A DNA stretch of 64,000 bases. Origin: Terriglobus albidus. GTDB taxonomy: Bacteria; Acidobacteriota; Terriglobia; Terriglobales; Acidobacteriaceae. The notes under the pieces are model-generated. The model was not told the origin of the DNA. It saw nothing but the letters and a program-made list of their open reading frames with translations, and did no database searches. Shown in pieces: positions 7,536 to 17,008 of the stretch (within the stretch, counting starts at the first letter, position 1; every line of letters starts with the position of its first letter). The position numbers were made by a program, and so were the translations under genes. The stretch covers positions 62,001 to 126,000 of the forward strand of contig NZ_JAGTAS010000053.1 in the NCBI RefSeq assembly GCF_025685425.1, written 5' to 3'.

Positions 7536-9035
7536 TTAGATATGAGCAGCGGCTGGACGGCCAGCGATGGGGCGAACAGCCAGAGGCTGACGTTGGACAT
7601 CGTTCCCGAAGCCGACCATCTGCCCCAGGCGAGCGGCGAGTACCCGCAGAGCATCCGATTGAGCATGGAGTTGCTGAGCCGCCGCAGCCGATTCTTCAGC
7701 ATTGGCCGCGCTCGTCTGTGTGGTCTGCTCCATGCGGGAGATGGCTTGGGTAATCTGCTGGACACCCGCTAACTGTTCCGACGAACTGCCGCCGATATTC
7801 TCGACCAGAGTTCTGATCTCTCCGAATGCGGATTCAAGTTGTTCTTCCGACGAGACGACCGACCGGATCTTCTCTCGGCCGTCTGCGGCATTGGCCAGAG
7901 CGGTTCCAATAAGTGCCGAGGTCTCTTTAGCCGCTTCTGCCGAACGCTGAGCGAGATTCCGCACCTCTTCGGCAACGACCGCAAATCCTGAGCCCGCATT
8001 GCCGGCGCGTGCAGCCTCAACTGCGGCGTTCAAGGCAAGGATGTTGGTCTGGAAGGAGATCTTGTCAATGACGCCAATGATCTTAGCGATCTTCTCAGAG
8101 CTGTCATCAATAGCTTTGATCGACTTTACGCATTCATCTACAGCGATTCTGCTCTGTTGCGCTGTTACCACCGCGTTGCCGACGATTCCAGTTGTCACGT
8201 GGGCACTATCTGCATTGCGTTTGGCCATGGATGAGATCTCTGCTGAAGAAGAGGACGTCTCTTCAATCATTGCTGCCTGATTTGAGCTCTCTCGCGCCAG
8301 AACCTGGCTGCTGGAAGCGATCTGTTCGGCAGCTGTAGCGATCTGCTCAGAACCCTGATTGAGCTCAATCACATTCTTGCGTAACTGACGTTCGAGGTTA
8401 ATGACGATGCGGGCAATGACACACGGTACAGCGAGAACGATGCTCAGAAGGATCCACGAGACACGCATGGCCGACGAAACCTCGGCCTGTGCCAGCGTAT
8501 TTGCTTGCGTCATCGTTTCACGTTCAAAGGCAATGGTTTCAGTAGTGAGGTCATCGAGGTTCTGGATTGCCGCTCCCAGCTCGCCCATATTGATTTCGGT
8601 AGCACGGGAAACATCATGGGCGTCGATCGCGGAGATAAAGCGCGCATAGATCGGGTCCAAGCGCTCAAGCGCGGCCTCGATCTTGTCGATGACGATCGTT
8701 CCACGTGCAGATACCCCACCTGCCCGTAGCTCCTTGAGTGCTTTACGGAGAGTCGTTTCCTGTTCCGCAAACTCGGTTTTCCGCTTTTCGGCGGCGTCCC
8801 AATTCCCAGTCGCGGCCTGCACCATCACACCGCGCTGTGCCGCTACCATTTCAGAACCCGAAGCGTCAGCAAGGCCTGAAAGAAAGGACTGGTTGCCTTC
8901 TTCAACGCCAAGGTGGTGAATTGTGTTTCCGAAGGCTATGGTGCGGTAGATGGATGCAACTGCGAGGGAGATGGAAAGTAGAGTCAATGCTGCTACTGCG
9001 CTGAGGAGCTTTTGTTTGATGGTGAGGGTTGACAT
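7536..9035 (-). CDS. Methyl-accepting chemotaxis protein
   Basis: 499 residues. TM1 is at about 12-30, a four-helix-bundle periplasmic domain at ~31-190, TM2 at ~191-213, then a long coiled-coil signalling domain. The highly conserved hairpin tip reads [21 protein letters not shown], followed by [13 protein letters not shown]. It would control CheA at the inner membrane in response to an unknown signal. Only about 25 residues separate TM2 from the signalling helices, so a full HAMP domain is missing or very degenerate. The C-terminus has no NWETF-type CheR tether. No other chemotaxis genes are in the window. Confidence 0.9.
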   Translation of the reverse strand: MSTLTIKQKLLSAVAALTLLSISLAVASIYRTIAFGNTIHHLGVEEGNQSFLSGLADASGSEMVAAQRGVMVQAATGNWDAAEKRKTEFAEQETTLRKALKELRAGGVSARGTIVIDKIEAALERLDPIYARFISAIDAHDVSRATEINMGELGAAIQNLDDLTTETIAFERETMTQANTLAQAEVSSAMRVSWILLSIVLAVPCVIARIVINLERQLRKNVIELNQGSEQIATAAEQIASSSQVLARESSNQAAMIEETSSSSAEISSMAKRNADSAHVTTGIVGNAVVTAQQSRIAVDECVKSIKAIDDSSEKIAKIIGVIDKISFQTNILALNAAVEAARAGNAGSGFAVVAEEVRNLAQRSAEAAKETSALIGTALANAADGREKIRSVVSSEEQLESAFGEIRTLVENIGGSSSEQLAGVQQITQAISRMEQTTQTSAANAEESAAAAQQLHAQSDALRVLAARLGQMVGFGNDVQRQPLAVRPIAGRPAAAHI

Positions 9036-9394
9036 TGGTGTGTCCTCTAGGGGTTCATGTACGGTCTATCGGCCAGAGGAGGGAAATGAGTAGAACACCG
9101 CCGGCAGAACATGGTCATCAGAAAGCGTTACCAAAGTGTTCTCGCCGCGGATGCTGTTCAGCCGCTACGCCGGTAGATAAGGTCGCGTCAAGCAGGCCTG
9201 AGCAGATTAGGCCTGATGCGCGGTTTCTCCGAGCACTCTTCGAAAAGCAAGGAACTGCTGAAGAAGACAAACCCCAAGAGACCTCTGTAAACTTCCCTTC
9301 GCCGGAGCTTCCCCTGACACTGCTGCTGCGAAACCATAAAAGATCTGTTGCCGATCGGAAGTCCGAATGGCAACGCTGAAATAAAGGAAGAAGG
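9036..9394. other. 359-base intergenic region between divergent chemoreceptor and GH2 genes
   Basis: It must hold the divergent promoters of the chemoreceptor (minus) and the glycosidase (plus). I see no convincing -35/-10 pair, riboswitch or ORF. A short repeat AGGCCTG occurs twice at about 9198-9219. The glycosidase ribosome-binding site (AAGGAAGAAGG) ends the region. Confidence 0.4.
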
Positions 9395-11260
9395 ATGAAA
9401 GACCTGACACGGAGAATGACGCACTTTGTTTTGGCAATGGCGTTCGCTGGTTTTACAACTGGATCGGCGATTGTGGCACAGGTGCCGCTCCGCACGTTAT
9501 TGGTTGGCGTCGATCATAGAAAGGCAGTCTCTCTGAATGGCCCCTGGCACTATCTGGTTGAACAACCGCCAGCACGAGAGCTTTATGACGAGAAGGGCAA
9601 CATCCGCGACAACGGGTATGCACTGAATACTCATCCGAACATCAGCAGCGGGCCCCATAACTCCGAATACGACTTCAGCACCGCACCCACGATGAAGATT
9701 CCCGGTGACTGGAATACACAGGATCCGACTCTCTTCCGTTTTGAAGGAGTAGTTTGGTTCCAGCGAGATTTCGAGTTCCAGCCGGCGCCCGCCACACGCA
9801 CGTTTTTCCATGTAGGTGCAGCGAACTACCGCTCGGTCGTGTGGCTGAATGGAAAACGTCTGTGCAATCACGAAGGGGGCTTCACTCCCTACGACTGCGA
9901 TGCCACTTCATTGCTGAAGCCCGGCAACAACTTTGTCGTGATTGCCGTGGATTCCACCAGACATCAGGACGATATCCCCAGCGTCAGCTATGACTGGTTC
10001 AACTATGGAGGAATTACGCGGGATGTATCCCTGGTCACAGTACCGTCAGAGTTTATTGACGACTATGACGTTCATCTAAAGCATGGAGCATCTTTCTCCG
10101 CAGGCGACGCTAATACTGTGAGCGGCTACGTTCATGTGGAAGGTGCAGGAGAGGGAAGAAGCGTTGCCGTTCGCATTCCTGAAGCCAATGCCTCAACGAC
10201 AGCGGTCACGGACGCCACCGGAAAAGCTACGTTCGAGGTGAAGGTCAACGGGCTGCAGCTCTGGAACCCAGGTTCGCCGAAGCTCTATAAGGTTGAACTT
10301 CAGGCCGGTACGGACACGCTCACCGACGATATCGGCTTCCGCGACATTCGCGTCGACGGCACACGCATTCTCCTGAACGGCAAGGCGATCGCCCTGCAGG
10401 GCGCCAATATGCATGCGGAAGCTCCCGTTCGAGGGGGACGTACAAGCACCGACGAAGATGTAAAAAACGTCTTCAGCATGCTTCACCAGATTCATGCCAA
10501 TTTCGTGCGGCTTGCCCATTATCCGCACGACGAGCGGATGGTGCGGCAGGCAGACCGTGAAGGGCTTATGGTGTGGTCTGAGATTCCGCTATGGCAAAGA
10601 ATCTCGTTCAGTAAGCAGGAGGTCTACGACAAGGCCGTCGTGATGCTGCATGAGATGATCCGCCGCGACCGGAACCGGGCTGCGATTATCTTCTGGTCGG
10701 TTTCGAACGAGACACCGAATAATGCCGACCGCACCAGGTTTCTTACGGCACTTGCCAATGAGGCTCGGCACGAGGACCAGACCCGCCTGATCACGTCAGC
10801 ACTGATCGGGCCCCGGGTCAGTGAGGACCGCATTGTGCAGGACGATCCGCTGATGGAGGCTCTGGATGTCGTCGGCCAGAACCAATATATCGGCTGGTAT
10901 GAGGGAACTGCCGAAGATGCCGATCGCAAGACCTGGGTGCTTCCGCAGAAGCCTTTCATCATGTCTGAGTTTGGAGCTGAGGCCAAGTTCGGGAATCATG
11001 GCGGTCCCCATGACCGGTGGACGGAAGAGCAGCAGGTCAACGTGCTGCAACACCAGTTTGCGATGATCCGGAAGATTCCGCAGATGCGCGGGGTGACGCC
11101 GTGGGTGCTGATGGATTTCCGTTCGTCAACCCGCAACATCCCCAGGCTGCAGGATGGATACAACCGTAAGGGGCTGTTCTCGGAAAAGATGGAAAAGAAG
11201 ATGAGCGTTCCCTTAGTGGTAAAGACATATACCGAAGATCCGGCGGTGAAACCGGAGTAG
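9395..11260 (+). CDS. Secreted glycoside hydrolase family 2 (beta-glucuronidase/beta-galactosidase type)
   Basis: 621 residues with a signal peptide (hydrophobic 11-28, ending in AIVAQ). GH2 domain order is visible: jelly-roll sugar-binding domain (~45-215, SLNGPWHY, VWLNGKRL), Ig-like sandwich (~220-315), then TIM barrel (~320-600). The acid/base is E439 in FWSVSNETPN, and the nucleophile is E525 in FIMSEFGAEA. LQGANMHAEAP and NFVRLAHYPHDE fit the GH2 barrel. The SEFGAEA signature is closer to glucuronidase-like members than to LacZ, but the sugar cannot be fixed from sequence alone. It acts in the periplasm or outside, upstream of a TonB-dependent receptor that may import its products. Confidence 0.88.
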   Translation: MKDLTRRMTHFVLAMAFAGFTTGSAIVAQVPLRTLLVGVDHRKAVSLNGPWHYLVEQPPARELYDEKGNIRDNGYALNTHPNISSGPHNSEYDFSTAPTMKIPGDWNTQDPTLFRFEGVVWFQRDFEFQPAPATRTFFHVGAANYRSVVWLNGKRLCNHEGGFTPYDCDATSLLKPGNNFVVIAVDSTRHQDDIPSVSYDWFNYGGITRDVSLVTVPSEFIDDYDVHLKHGASFSAGDANTVSGYVHVEGAGEGRSVAVRIPEANASTTAVTDATGKATFEVKVNGLQLWNPGSPKLYKVELQAGTDTLTDDIGFRDIRVDGTRILLNGKAIALQGANMHAEAPVRGGRTSTDEDVKNVFSMLHQIHANFVRLAHYPHDERMVRQADREGLMVWSEIPLWQRISFSKQEVYDKAVVMLHEMIRRDRNRAAIIFWSVSNETPNNADRTRFLTALANEARHEDQTRLITSALIGPRVSEDRIVQDDPLMEALDVVGQNQYIGWYEGTAEDADRKTWVLPQKPFIMSEFGAEAKFGNHGGPHDRWTEEQQVNVLQHQFAMIRKIPQMRGVTPWVLMDFRSSTRNIPRLQDGYNRKGLFSEKMEKKMSVPLVVKTYTEDPAVKPE

Positions 11261-11261
11261 C

Positions 11262-11290
11262 TCGTTTTCTCTAGAAACAAACGATTTTGT
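11262..11290 (+). terminator. Probable intrinsic terminator of the GH2 gene
   Basis: TCGTTT (11262-11267) pairs with AAACGA (11279-11284) and is followed by TTTTGT, immediately after the stop codon at 11260. The stem is short, so efficiency is uncertain. Confidence 0.5.
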
Positions 11291-11354
11291 ACTTCAACCT
11301 GTGCGGGCCGGCTTTTGTTCACTTCCTGGAATAAACGGGCCCGAAACTTACAGT

Positions 11355-11384
11355 TTGACAATTCTTCCAAAGATGCAACAAAAT
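11355..11384 (+). promoter_or_regulatory. Candidate sigma-70-like promoter of the TonB-dependent receptor
   Basis: A perfect TTGACA at 11355-11360 is followed 18 nt later by CAAAAT (4/6 to the -10 consensus). The resulting ~95-nt 5' UTR contains a hairpin, CTCAGAA/TTCTGAG around 11395-11415, before GGAGG at 11472. Confidence 0.35.
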
Positions 11385-11482
11385 CTCGAACGGCCTCAGA
11401 ACTATAGATTCTGAGCGCCTCAGGTAAAACCGCAGTGATTTTTGGGCTAGCCGGGAAGATCGGCAGCCTTTGGAGGTTTCAG

Positions 11483-14400
11483 ATGCAGAAATTCCTATAC
11501 AGCGTGGCCACATGTGTGTTGCTCCTCTTGGCGTTTTCGGTCAGTGGACGCATGGAGGCACAGACCAGCTTCGGGCAGATTACAGGATCAGTCACCGACG
11601 TAAGTGGCGCCAGCCTGCCGGGAGCCACCATCAAAATTACGGAACAGAACACGGGGAATACCCGCACCGTCCAGAGCGACCAGGACGGCAGCTACATTGT
11701 TACCAATCTCCCGATCGGAACCTATACGCTCGCTGTTTCTCATGAAGGCTTCAAGACAGTACAGCAGAGCGGCATGAGCATCTCGGCAGATGCAAAGCTG
11801 ACCTCGAACTTCAGCCTTTCCCTCGGTGGTACGACGGAGGTTGTGGAGGTGCAGGGAGGCGCGATCGAAGCGCTGAATACCACCTCGGGCGAACTGGCTC
11901 GTGTGATCGATTCAAAGCAGGTAGAAAACCTGGCTTTGAACGGACGGAATTACACCCAGTTGCTGACACTGGTACCGGGTGCTGTCGTTACAAATCCGGA
12001 TATCTTTTCGGTCACGACATCTCTGGCCTCGAACAACCAGACCATTAACGGCAACCGTTCCGACTCGAACAATCTCACCGTGGACGGAGCCTACAACCAA
12101 GTGGCCGGTTCCAACGGTTCACTGATGAACAACGTCGGCGCCGACTTCATCGGCGAGGTAAAGATCAATACCTCGAACTCCTCGGCCGAGTATGGACGGA
12201 CTCAGGGACCTACCTTCAATATCGTGACGAAGAGCGGCACAAACGCATTCCATGGTGGCGTCTTTGAATTCGCCCGGAACAACTATCTGGATGCAACGAA
12301 CTACATTGCCAAGAAGAAGACCCAGTTGATTTATAACGACTTCGGATTCTTTATTGGCGGTCCGATTATCAAAAACAAGCTCTTCTTCTTCGTTGGCGAG
12401 GAATGGAAGCGTTTGCGGCAGCAGGCCGTCGCCACCACCTTCAATGTGCCGACCACGGCAATGTTGAACGGCGACTTCTCGGCGCTTTGCACCTCTGCCG
12501 GTGGTTCATTCAACGGCGCTGGTGTGTGCTCTGCGCCGACCAACACCTATGGCCAGCTTTACTATCCAGGTACGGCGAACCCGATCCCGTTCAACAATAT
12601 TGCCAGCCAGATGTCCACGGACGGAAAGGCGATCGGCAATATCTACAAGACGATCATTGCGGGGGGGCTAAGCTATCGCGACTCGCTCCAAGCCAATAAC
12701 CTTACGCTCGCCCCCTCCAACCCTCTGAACTTTCACCAGGATCTCGTTCGCTTCGACTACGTCATCAATCAGAGCCACGCACTCTTCGGTCGCTGGATCC
12801 ACGACCAGAACACCCTGATCGACCCGTACGGTACCTTTTCGAACACTGGCATTCTCAACACCACGCCCACGCAGCGTAATCGCCCTGGCCAGAGCTACCT
12901 GTTGAGTGAGACCTGGACCATCCGTCCGAATCTTATCAACCAGGCACAAGCGAATGCGAGCTGGGCCGCACAGCGTATTCCTCCTTACGGCAACAACTGG
13001 AAGCGTGAGACTTACGGTTTCCAATATCAGAAACTTTATCCGGGAGTGGGTCCCTATCCGAACGGAATTCCGATCATCAACATCTCCAACTTCGCCGGCT
13101 TCCAGGGACCAAACTTTTCTCTCCTGTCGCCGTCCACGGATATTCAGGTTGCGGACACCATCACTTATGTGAAGGGTGACCATAATATGAAGTTCGGTTT
13201 CGCCTACATTCGCGATCGTGTCGATCAGAACGGCCGCTCGAACTACACCGGTACGGTAGGTTTCAGCCAGAATGGCACGGCAACTGCCGCCTCCTCCAAT
13301 TGCCGCCAGACCAACGCGAACACCACCTGCTACTCGCTGGCAGACGCTTTCCTGGGGAACTTCCAGAACTATTCAGAGGCCAGTGCTGATCCGGTCGGGC
13401 ACTTCCGCTTCAATCAGATTGAGTGGTTCGCGCAGGACCAGTGGAGAGCGACCCGCAAGCTCAGCCTGGAGTACGGAGTTCGCTTCCAGTGGTTGCAGCC
13501 CTTCTATGCGCAGGGCAACAATATGACGAACTTCGATCCTGCGGTGTATAACCCGGCGAATGCAGTTACTGTCAGCTCCAGCGGAACGATCGTAAATCCC
13601 AGCGTTGGCAATCCATATAACGGCCTTATCAGGGTAGGTGACGGTGTACCTGCGGACCAGCAGAAGCGGGTACCGAATGTCAACACTGCACTCTTCTCGC
13701 AGATTCCGGCGGGAGCTCCCCGCGGTTTCTACAAGATGAATGGCGCCGTAGGCCCGCGGTTCGGCTTCGCGTATGCAGCGAATGACAAAACCTCGATTCG
13801 CGGCGGCGTAGGACTGTTCTTCTATCGCCCGCAGGGCAACCTGGTGTTCAGCCAGCTTAACCTGCCGCCATTCCTGCAGAACACCCAGTTTTCGAATGGA
13901 AACCTGGCTACGCTGACATCGCTTTCGGCGGCTAATAACGGTCTGCAGGGGACGATCAGCGCGGTCAATCCCGCTAACAAGAACCCGTATACCTGGCAGT
14001 ACAGCCTCGGGGTACAACGCCAGCTTCCCTGGGCGGTCCTGTTCGAAGCCAATTACGTTGGTAGTGTCTCGCGCCACCAACTGCGGCAACCCAACGTCAA
14101 CATTCCTGACGTGCTGAGTGCATACACGAATCAAAATCCAACCTCCGGTTCGGCGCCTACATCCATTGCCTCGCTGAACCCCTACAAAGGCTTTACCACG
14201 ATCAACTCCAACCGCTTCGATTCCAATTACAACTACAACGCACTGCAGTTGTTTGCTTCGAAACGTAAGGGTATTGTCACGACGACGCTCGCCTATACGT
14301 TCTCCAAGGCTCTTGGAGATTCGAATGGCAACAACATCACACTCGAGAATTGGCAGAACCTGGCGTACAACTATGGTCCGCTGTCGAATGACCGGCGTCA

Positions 14401-14944
14401 TGCTTTTGTCGCCAGCTTCGTCATTCAGGCACCCGAGCTGCATGGAAAATCGTTCCTGATGCGTACGGCTGCGGGTGGTTGGCAGCTCAGTGGTGTATCG
14501 CGGCTGCAGAGCGGCGCCTACTACACCGTTCAGCAGACCTCTACCATCCAGCTTGGTACGGTGCGCGCCGATTACGTTCCAGGTGTGCGTGTCTATAACG
14601 ATCACGCAGGCATCTGCGGCTATCTGAATAACGGCTCAGGCGGAAGCTGCAATGCCACCGCCAAGGCTTATATCCAGACGGCCAAGAACCAAGCCAATCA
14701 CTACGGGAATGCGCCTGTGGGTGGAGTTGTTGGACCCGGCCTCGCTCAAGTTGACGCAACTCTCTCCAAGATATTTCCAATTACGGAGCGTGTTCGCCTG
14801 AAGGCACAGGTAGATATGTTCAACGTTCTAAATCGCACGAACTTCAACGGTTTGAACCTGAATGCAAGCAACAGCAATTTCGGCACTATCTCCTCGGCAT
14901 TTCCTCCGCGGCAGATGCAGCTTGGTGCTCGTATTCTGTTCTAA
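11483..14944 (+). CDS. TonB-dependent receptor-like protein with carboxypeptidase-regulatory N-terminal domain
   Basis: ATG 11483 is chosen because GGAGG (11472-11476) lies 6 nt upstream; it gives 1153 residues. Signal peptide 1-28. A CarboxypepD_reg beta-sandwich is at ~30-115 (GQITGSVTDVSGASLPGATI, then TNLPIGTYTLAVSHEGF). A plug-like region (~120-250) contains LNGRNYTQLLTLVPG. A large outer-membrane beta-barrel follows, ending in RQMQLGARILF with a terminal Phe. This is the Oar/SusC-like family much expanded in Acidobacteria and presumed to import oligosaccharides or peptides. A canonical TonB box is not obvious. No SusD partner is adjacent. Position after the GH2 gene suggests sugar uptake. 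Confidence 0.9.
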   Translation: MQKFLYSVATCVLLLLAFSVSGRMEAQTSFGQITGSVTDVSGASLPGATIKITEQNTGNTRTVQSDQDGSYIVTNLPIGTYTLAVSHEGFKTVQQSGMSISADAKLTSNFSLSLGGTTEVVEVQGGAIEALNTTSGELARVIDSKQVENLALNGRNYTQLLTLVPGAVVTNPDIFSVTTSLASNNQTINGNRSDSNNLTVDGAYNQVAGSNGSLMNNVGADFIGEVKINTSNSSAEYGRTQGPTFNIVTKSGTNAFHGGVFEFARNNYLDATNYIAKKKTQLIYNDFGFFIGGPIIKNKLFFFVGEEWKRLRQQAVATTFNVPTTAMLNGDFSALCTSAGGSFNGAGVCSAPTNTYGQLYYPGTANPIPFNNIASQMSTDGKAIGNIYKTIIAGGLSYRDSLQANNLTLAPSNPLNFHQDLVRFDYVINQSHALFGRWIHDQNTLIDPYGTFSNTGILNTTPTQRNRPGQSYLLSETWTIRPNLINQAQANASWAAQRIPPYGNNWKRETYGFQYQKLYPGVGPYPNGIPIINISNFAGFQGPNFSLLSPSTDIQVADTITYVKGDHNMKFGFAYIRDRVDQNGRSNYTGTVGFSQNGTATAASSNCRQTNANTTCYSLADAFLGNFQNYSEASADPVGHFRFNQIEWFAQDQWRATRKLSLEYGVRFQWLQPFYAQGNNMTNFDPAVYNPANAVTVSSSGTIVNPSVGNPYNGLIRVGDGVPADQQKRVPNVNTALFSQIPAGAPRGFYKMNGAVGPRFGFAYAANDKTSIRGGVGLFFYRPQGNLVFSQLNLPPFLQNTQFSNGNLATLTSLSAANNGLQGTISAVNPANKNPYTWQYSLGVQRQLPWAVLFEANYVGSVSRHQLRQPNVNIPDVLSAYTNQNPTSGSAPTSIASLNPYKGFTTINSNRFDSNYNYNALQLFASKRKGIVTTTLAYTFSKALGDSNGNNITLENWQNLAYNYGPLSNDRRHAFVASFVIQAPELHGKSFLMRTAAGGWQLSGVSRLQSGAYYTVQQTSTIQLGTVRADYVPGVRVYNDHAGICGYLNNGSGGSCNATAKAYIQTAKNQANHYGNAPVGGVVGPGLAQVDATLSKIFPITERVRLKAQVDMFNVLNRTNFNGLNLNASNSNFGTISSAFPPRQMQLGARILF

Positions 14945-14956
14945 GAGCTATCAACC

Positions 14957-14996
14957 CAAACGAAAAGGAGAGGCGACTGCCTCTCCTTTTCGTTTG
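14957..14996. terminator. 18-bp perfect bidirectional terminator hairpin
   Basis: Bases 14957-14974 (core ACGAAAAGGAGAGGC) pair perfectly with 14979-14996 around a GACT loop. It lies 12 bases after the receptor stop and 12 bases before the end of the convergent WecG-like gene. The A-rich and T-rich ends of the stem supply a U-rich 3' arm in both directions. Confidence 0.85.
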
Positions 14997-15008
14997 TATG
15001 CCAATCAA

Positions 15009-15845
15009 TCATTGTCTGGAATGCTTCACGGCTTTGACTGCCAGTTTGTACTCGCGCGGGTCAGTGATAACCGGTTGCTGTACCTTCTGAGAAGTTCCTC
15101 TCAGGAGCTGGAGGATGATCTTTCCAACAAACGCCGGATTGTTACGAAGATACCTGGCCAGCAGTCGCCTTGGGTCCTGGATAAGACGGTGCAGCCACTG
15201 CATTCCTATTGTCTTGACCCATTCCGGAGCATCTTTGATGCGACCGGTGTGATAGTCAAAGGCTGCGCCGACTCCGAACATGAGTGTTGTATCGAGTCCG
15301 GCGAGGGCGTGATACATAAACTTCTCCTGCCGCGGTGTACTGATACCAACCCAGATGATATCGGGCTTGAGCCGCTGGATCTCGGAACGCAGGAACTCCC
15401 ACTCCTGCACATTCAGCTCGCGAAAGGGCGGGGTGTAGTGCCCGACGATCTGAGCATGAGGAAATCGCCGGGTGAGCGCCTGCTTCAGCTCTTCAGCAAT
15501 ACCGGACTTGCCGCCGTACAGGTAATGTCGAACACTTGAGAACTCGGGCCGGCGGAAGATCTCGAGCATGAGATCGGGGCCGGTGACCCGGCGCATTTCG
15601 TCAAAGCCTTGCCAATGGCCGACCCACACGGTGGGCATGCCATCGGGAAGCATCAAGGTTGCTGCATCATAAATTGCCGCGAGATCGGAATCTCGTTGCG
15701 CTTCCATCACACCGTGCACTCCGACCATGCAGATGAAGCCCTTCTGTCCCTGGTCCAGGAGTTGGCGGACTGCTGCCATCGCCTGTTCCATGTTGGCAGG
15801 ATCAAGAGAGACTCCAAGGACATTTACTTGTTTCTGGTAAGTCAT
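15009..15845 (-). CDS. WecG/TagA/CpsF family glycosyltransferase
   Basis: The 278-residue product belongs to GT26. VGVHGVMEAQRD, LPDGMPTVWVGH and VTGPDLML carry the conserved Asp and glycine-rich elements, and WVGISTPRQEKFM matches the family's GxPxQE region. In other bacteria these enzymes add ManNAc(A) or a related sugar to an undecaprenyl-linked acceptor at the inner membrane. The usual DGxG appears as DGMP. It is the last gene of the exopolysaccharide operon, overlapping the upstream gene by ATGA. The donor sugar is not predictable. Confidence 0.9.
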   Translation of the reverse strand: MTYQKQVNVLGVSLDPANMEQAMAAVRQLLDQGQKGFICMVGVHGVMEAQRDSDLAAIYDAATLMLPDGMPTVWVGHWQGFDEMRRVTGPDLMLEIFRRPEFSSVRHYLYGGKSGIAEELKQALTRRFPHAQIVGHYTPPFRELNVQEWEFLRSEIQRLKPDIIWVGISTPRQEKFMYHALAGLDTTLMFGVGAAFDYHTGRIKDAPEWVKTIGMQWLHRLIQDPRRLLARYLRNNPAFVGKIILQLLRGTSQKVQQPVITDPREYKLAVKAVKHSRQ

Positions 15846-17008
15846 GAGAGGTGCGTTCCTTTCTCAACGACATCGGCGCCGCGAGTCGCCAGGTACTGCG
15901 TTGCATTTGCAACGATTACCTGTTGGTAGAGGTTGACCCATTTGGCGGCGATCGTCTCACCAGAGAGCTCAGGAAAGATGGAGGGTGCTGGCCTGGGTAA
16001 TTGCAGCGCCGCGGCCGCGGCGTTGATAAAGTCTTCCTTGCCATGGTCTGACAGCGGCACAAACGTGCACAGGCCGTCGGCCATCTCACGGAAGGCAGGA
16101 ATGTCAGAACAGACCACACGTGCGCCGCGCTGCAGTGCTTCAACGACAGGCAGTCCAAACCCCTCGGTCAGGGAGGGCGCGAGCACGCACTCACAGTTGG
16201 CATACAGTGTGTTTAGTTCTGCATCACTGATACCTGCGCAAAAGTCGACGTGGTCCACAAGACCAAGGGTGCTGATCCACGCTCGAATGGCCGTAGACTC
16301 CGGTCCCTGGATCCCGACAAGTACAAATCGCGTCAGAGGGGGAACGACATTCCGGTAGAGGAGAGAGTGAAATACAGAAAGCGCGAGCGGGATGTTTTTA
16401 TTGTGCCGGTGTTGTGCAATGCACAGAATGAATGGAGGCCCGGAGTATGGCGCCTGCCGGCCAGCATCGTGCAGTTCGACAATATTGTGGATGACTCGGG
16501 CTCTGCGCGAAGCTATCCGGGGGATGTACTGCGTCAGCCGATCCAGGGTGCTGTGTGAGACGCACCCGATGGCATCCGCAGCGTGAAGGCACTGCGTCAG
16601 GACTGCACGGTTGACAAGGACATGAGGCCACGTGAAATTTTCCGGCGAATCGATCGGATAGAGATCGTGCAGTGTGACGATGGTCGCATGGTCGCGCGAT
16701 CTCCTGGTCGGCATCGGATAGGCGAGATGGACCACATCTGCCTGTAATGTCCTGGCGAGTCTCGGGAGCTGCGTGTAGTACCAAAAGTTTCTCTCGACCG
16801 GTGACATGCCAATCCTCGCAAAGTGGACGTGCAATCGCGGAGAAGGATGCAGATAAGCACGAAGCAGTTCCTCCTGCCAAGGGGAGGCGACAAGATGGAT
16901 AGAGTCGATCTCAGAATGAAGTGCGAGTGCCTGGGCCAGGTCCAGAGCGTGGCGCTGGATGCCGGAGATATATTCCGAAGCAGAGACGAGCGTGAGGAGC
17001 AGATTCAT
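15842..17008 (-). CDS. GT4-family glycosyltransferase (EPS operon)
   Basis: ATG 17008 gives 388 residues and a 4-nt ATGA overlap with the upstream ligase gene; a longer ORF to 17071 is not needed. GT-B fold: SEYISGIQRHALDLAQAL near the N-terminus, FILCIAQHRHNKN at the domain hinge, and APSLTEGFGLPVVEALQRG, the EX7E donor-binding motif, near residue 300. It would transfer a sugar from a nucleotide donor to the growing lipid-linked repeat unit on the cytoplasmic face. Confidence 0.9.
   Translation of the reverse strand: MNLLLTLVSASEYISGIQRHALDLAQALALHSEIDSIHLVASPWQEELLRAYLHPSPRLHVHFARIGMSPVERNFWYYTQLPRLARTLQADVVHLAYPMPTRRSRDHATIVTLHDLYPIDSPENFTWPHVLVNRAVLTQCLHAADAIGCVSHSTLDRLTQYIPRIASRRARVIHNIVELHDAGRQAPYSGPPFILCIAQHRHNKNIPLALSVFHSLLYRNVVPPLTRFVLVGIQGPESTAIRAWISTLGLVDHVDFCAGISDAELNTLYANCECVLAPSLTEGFGLPVVEALQRGARVVCSDIPAFREMADGLCTFVPLSDHGKEDFINAAAAALQLPRPAPSIFPELSGETIAAKWVNLYQQVIVANATQYLATRGADVVEKGTHLS

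Noticed and set aside
13373-14605. 410-codon minus-strand frame within the TonB-dependent receptor
   Set aside because: Shadow of the receptor's frame; the composition is unlike a protein domain and no start signal is seen.
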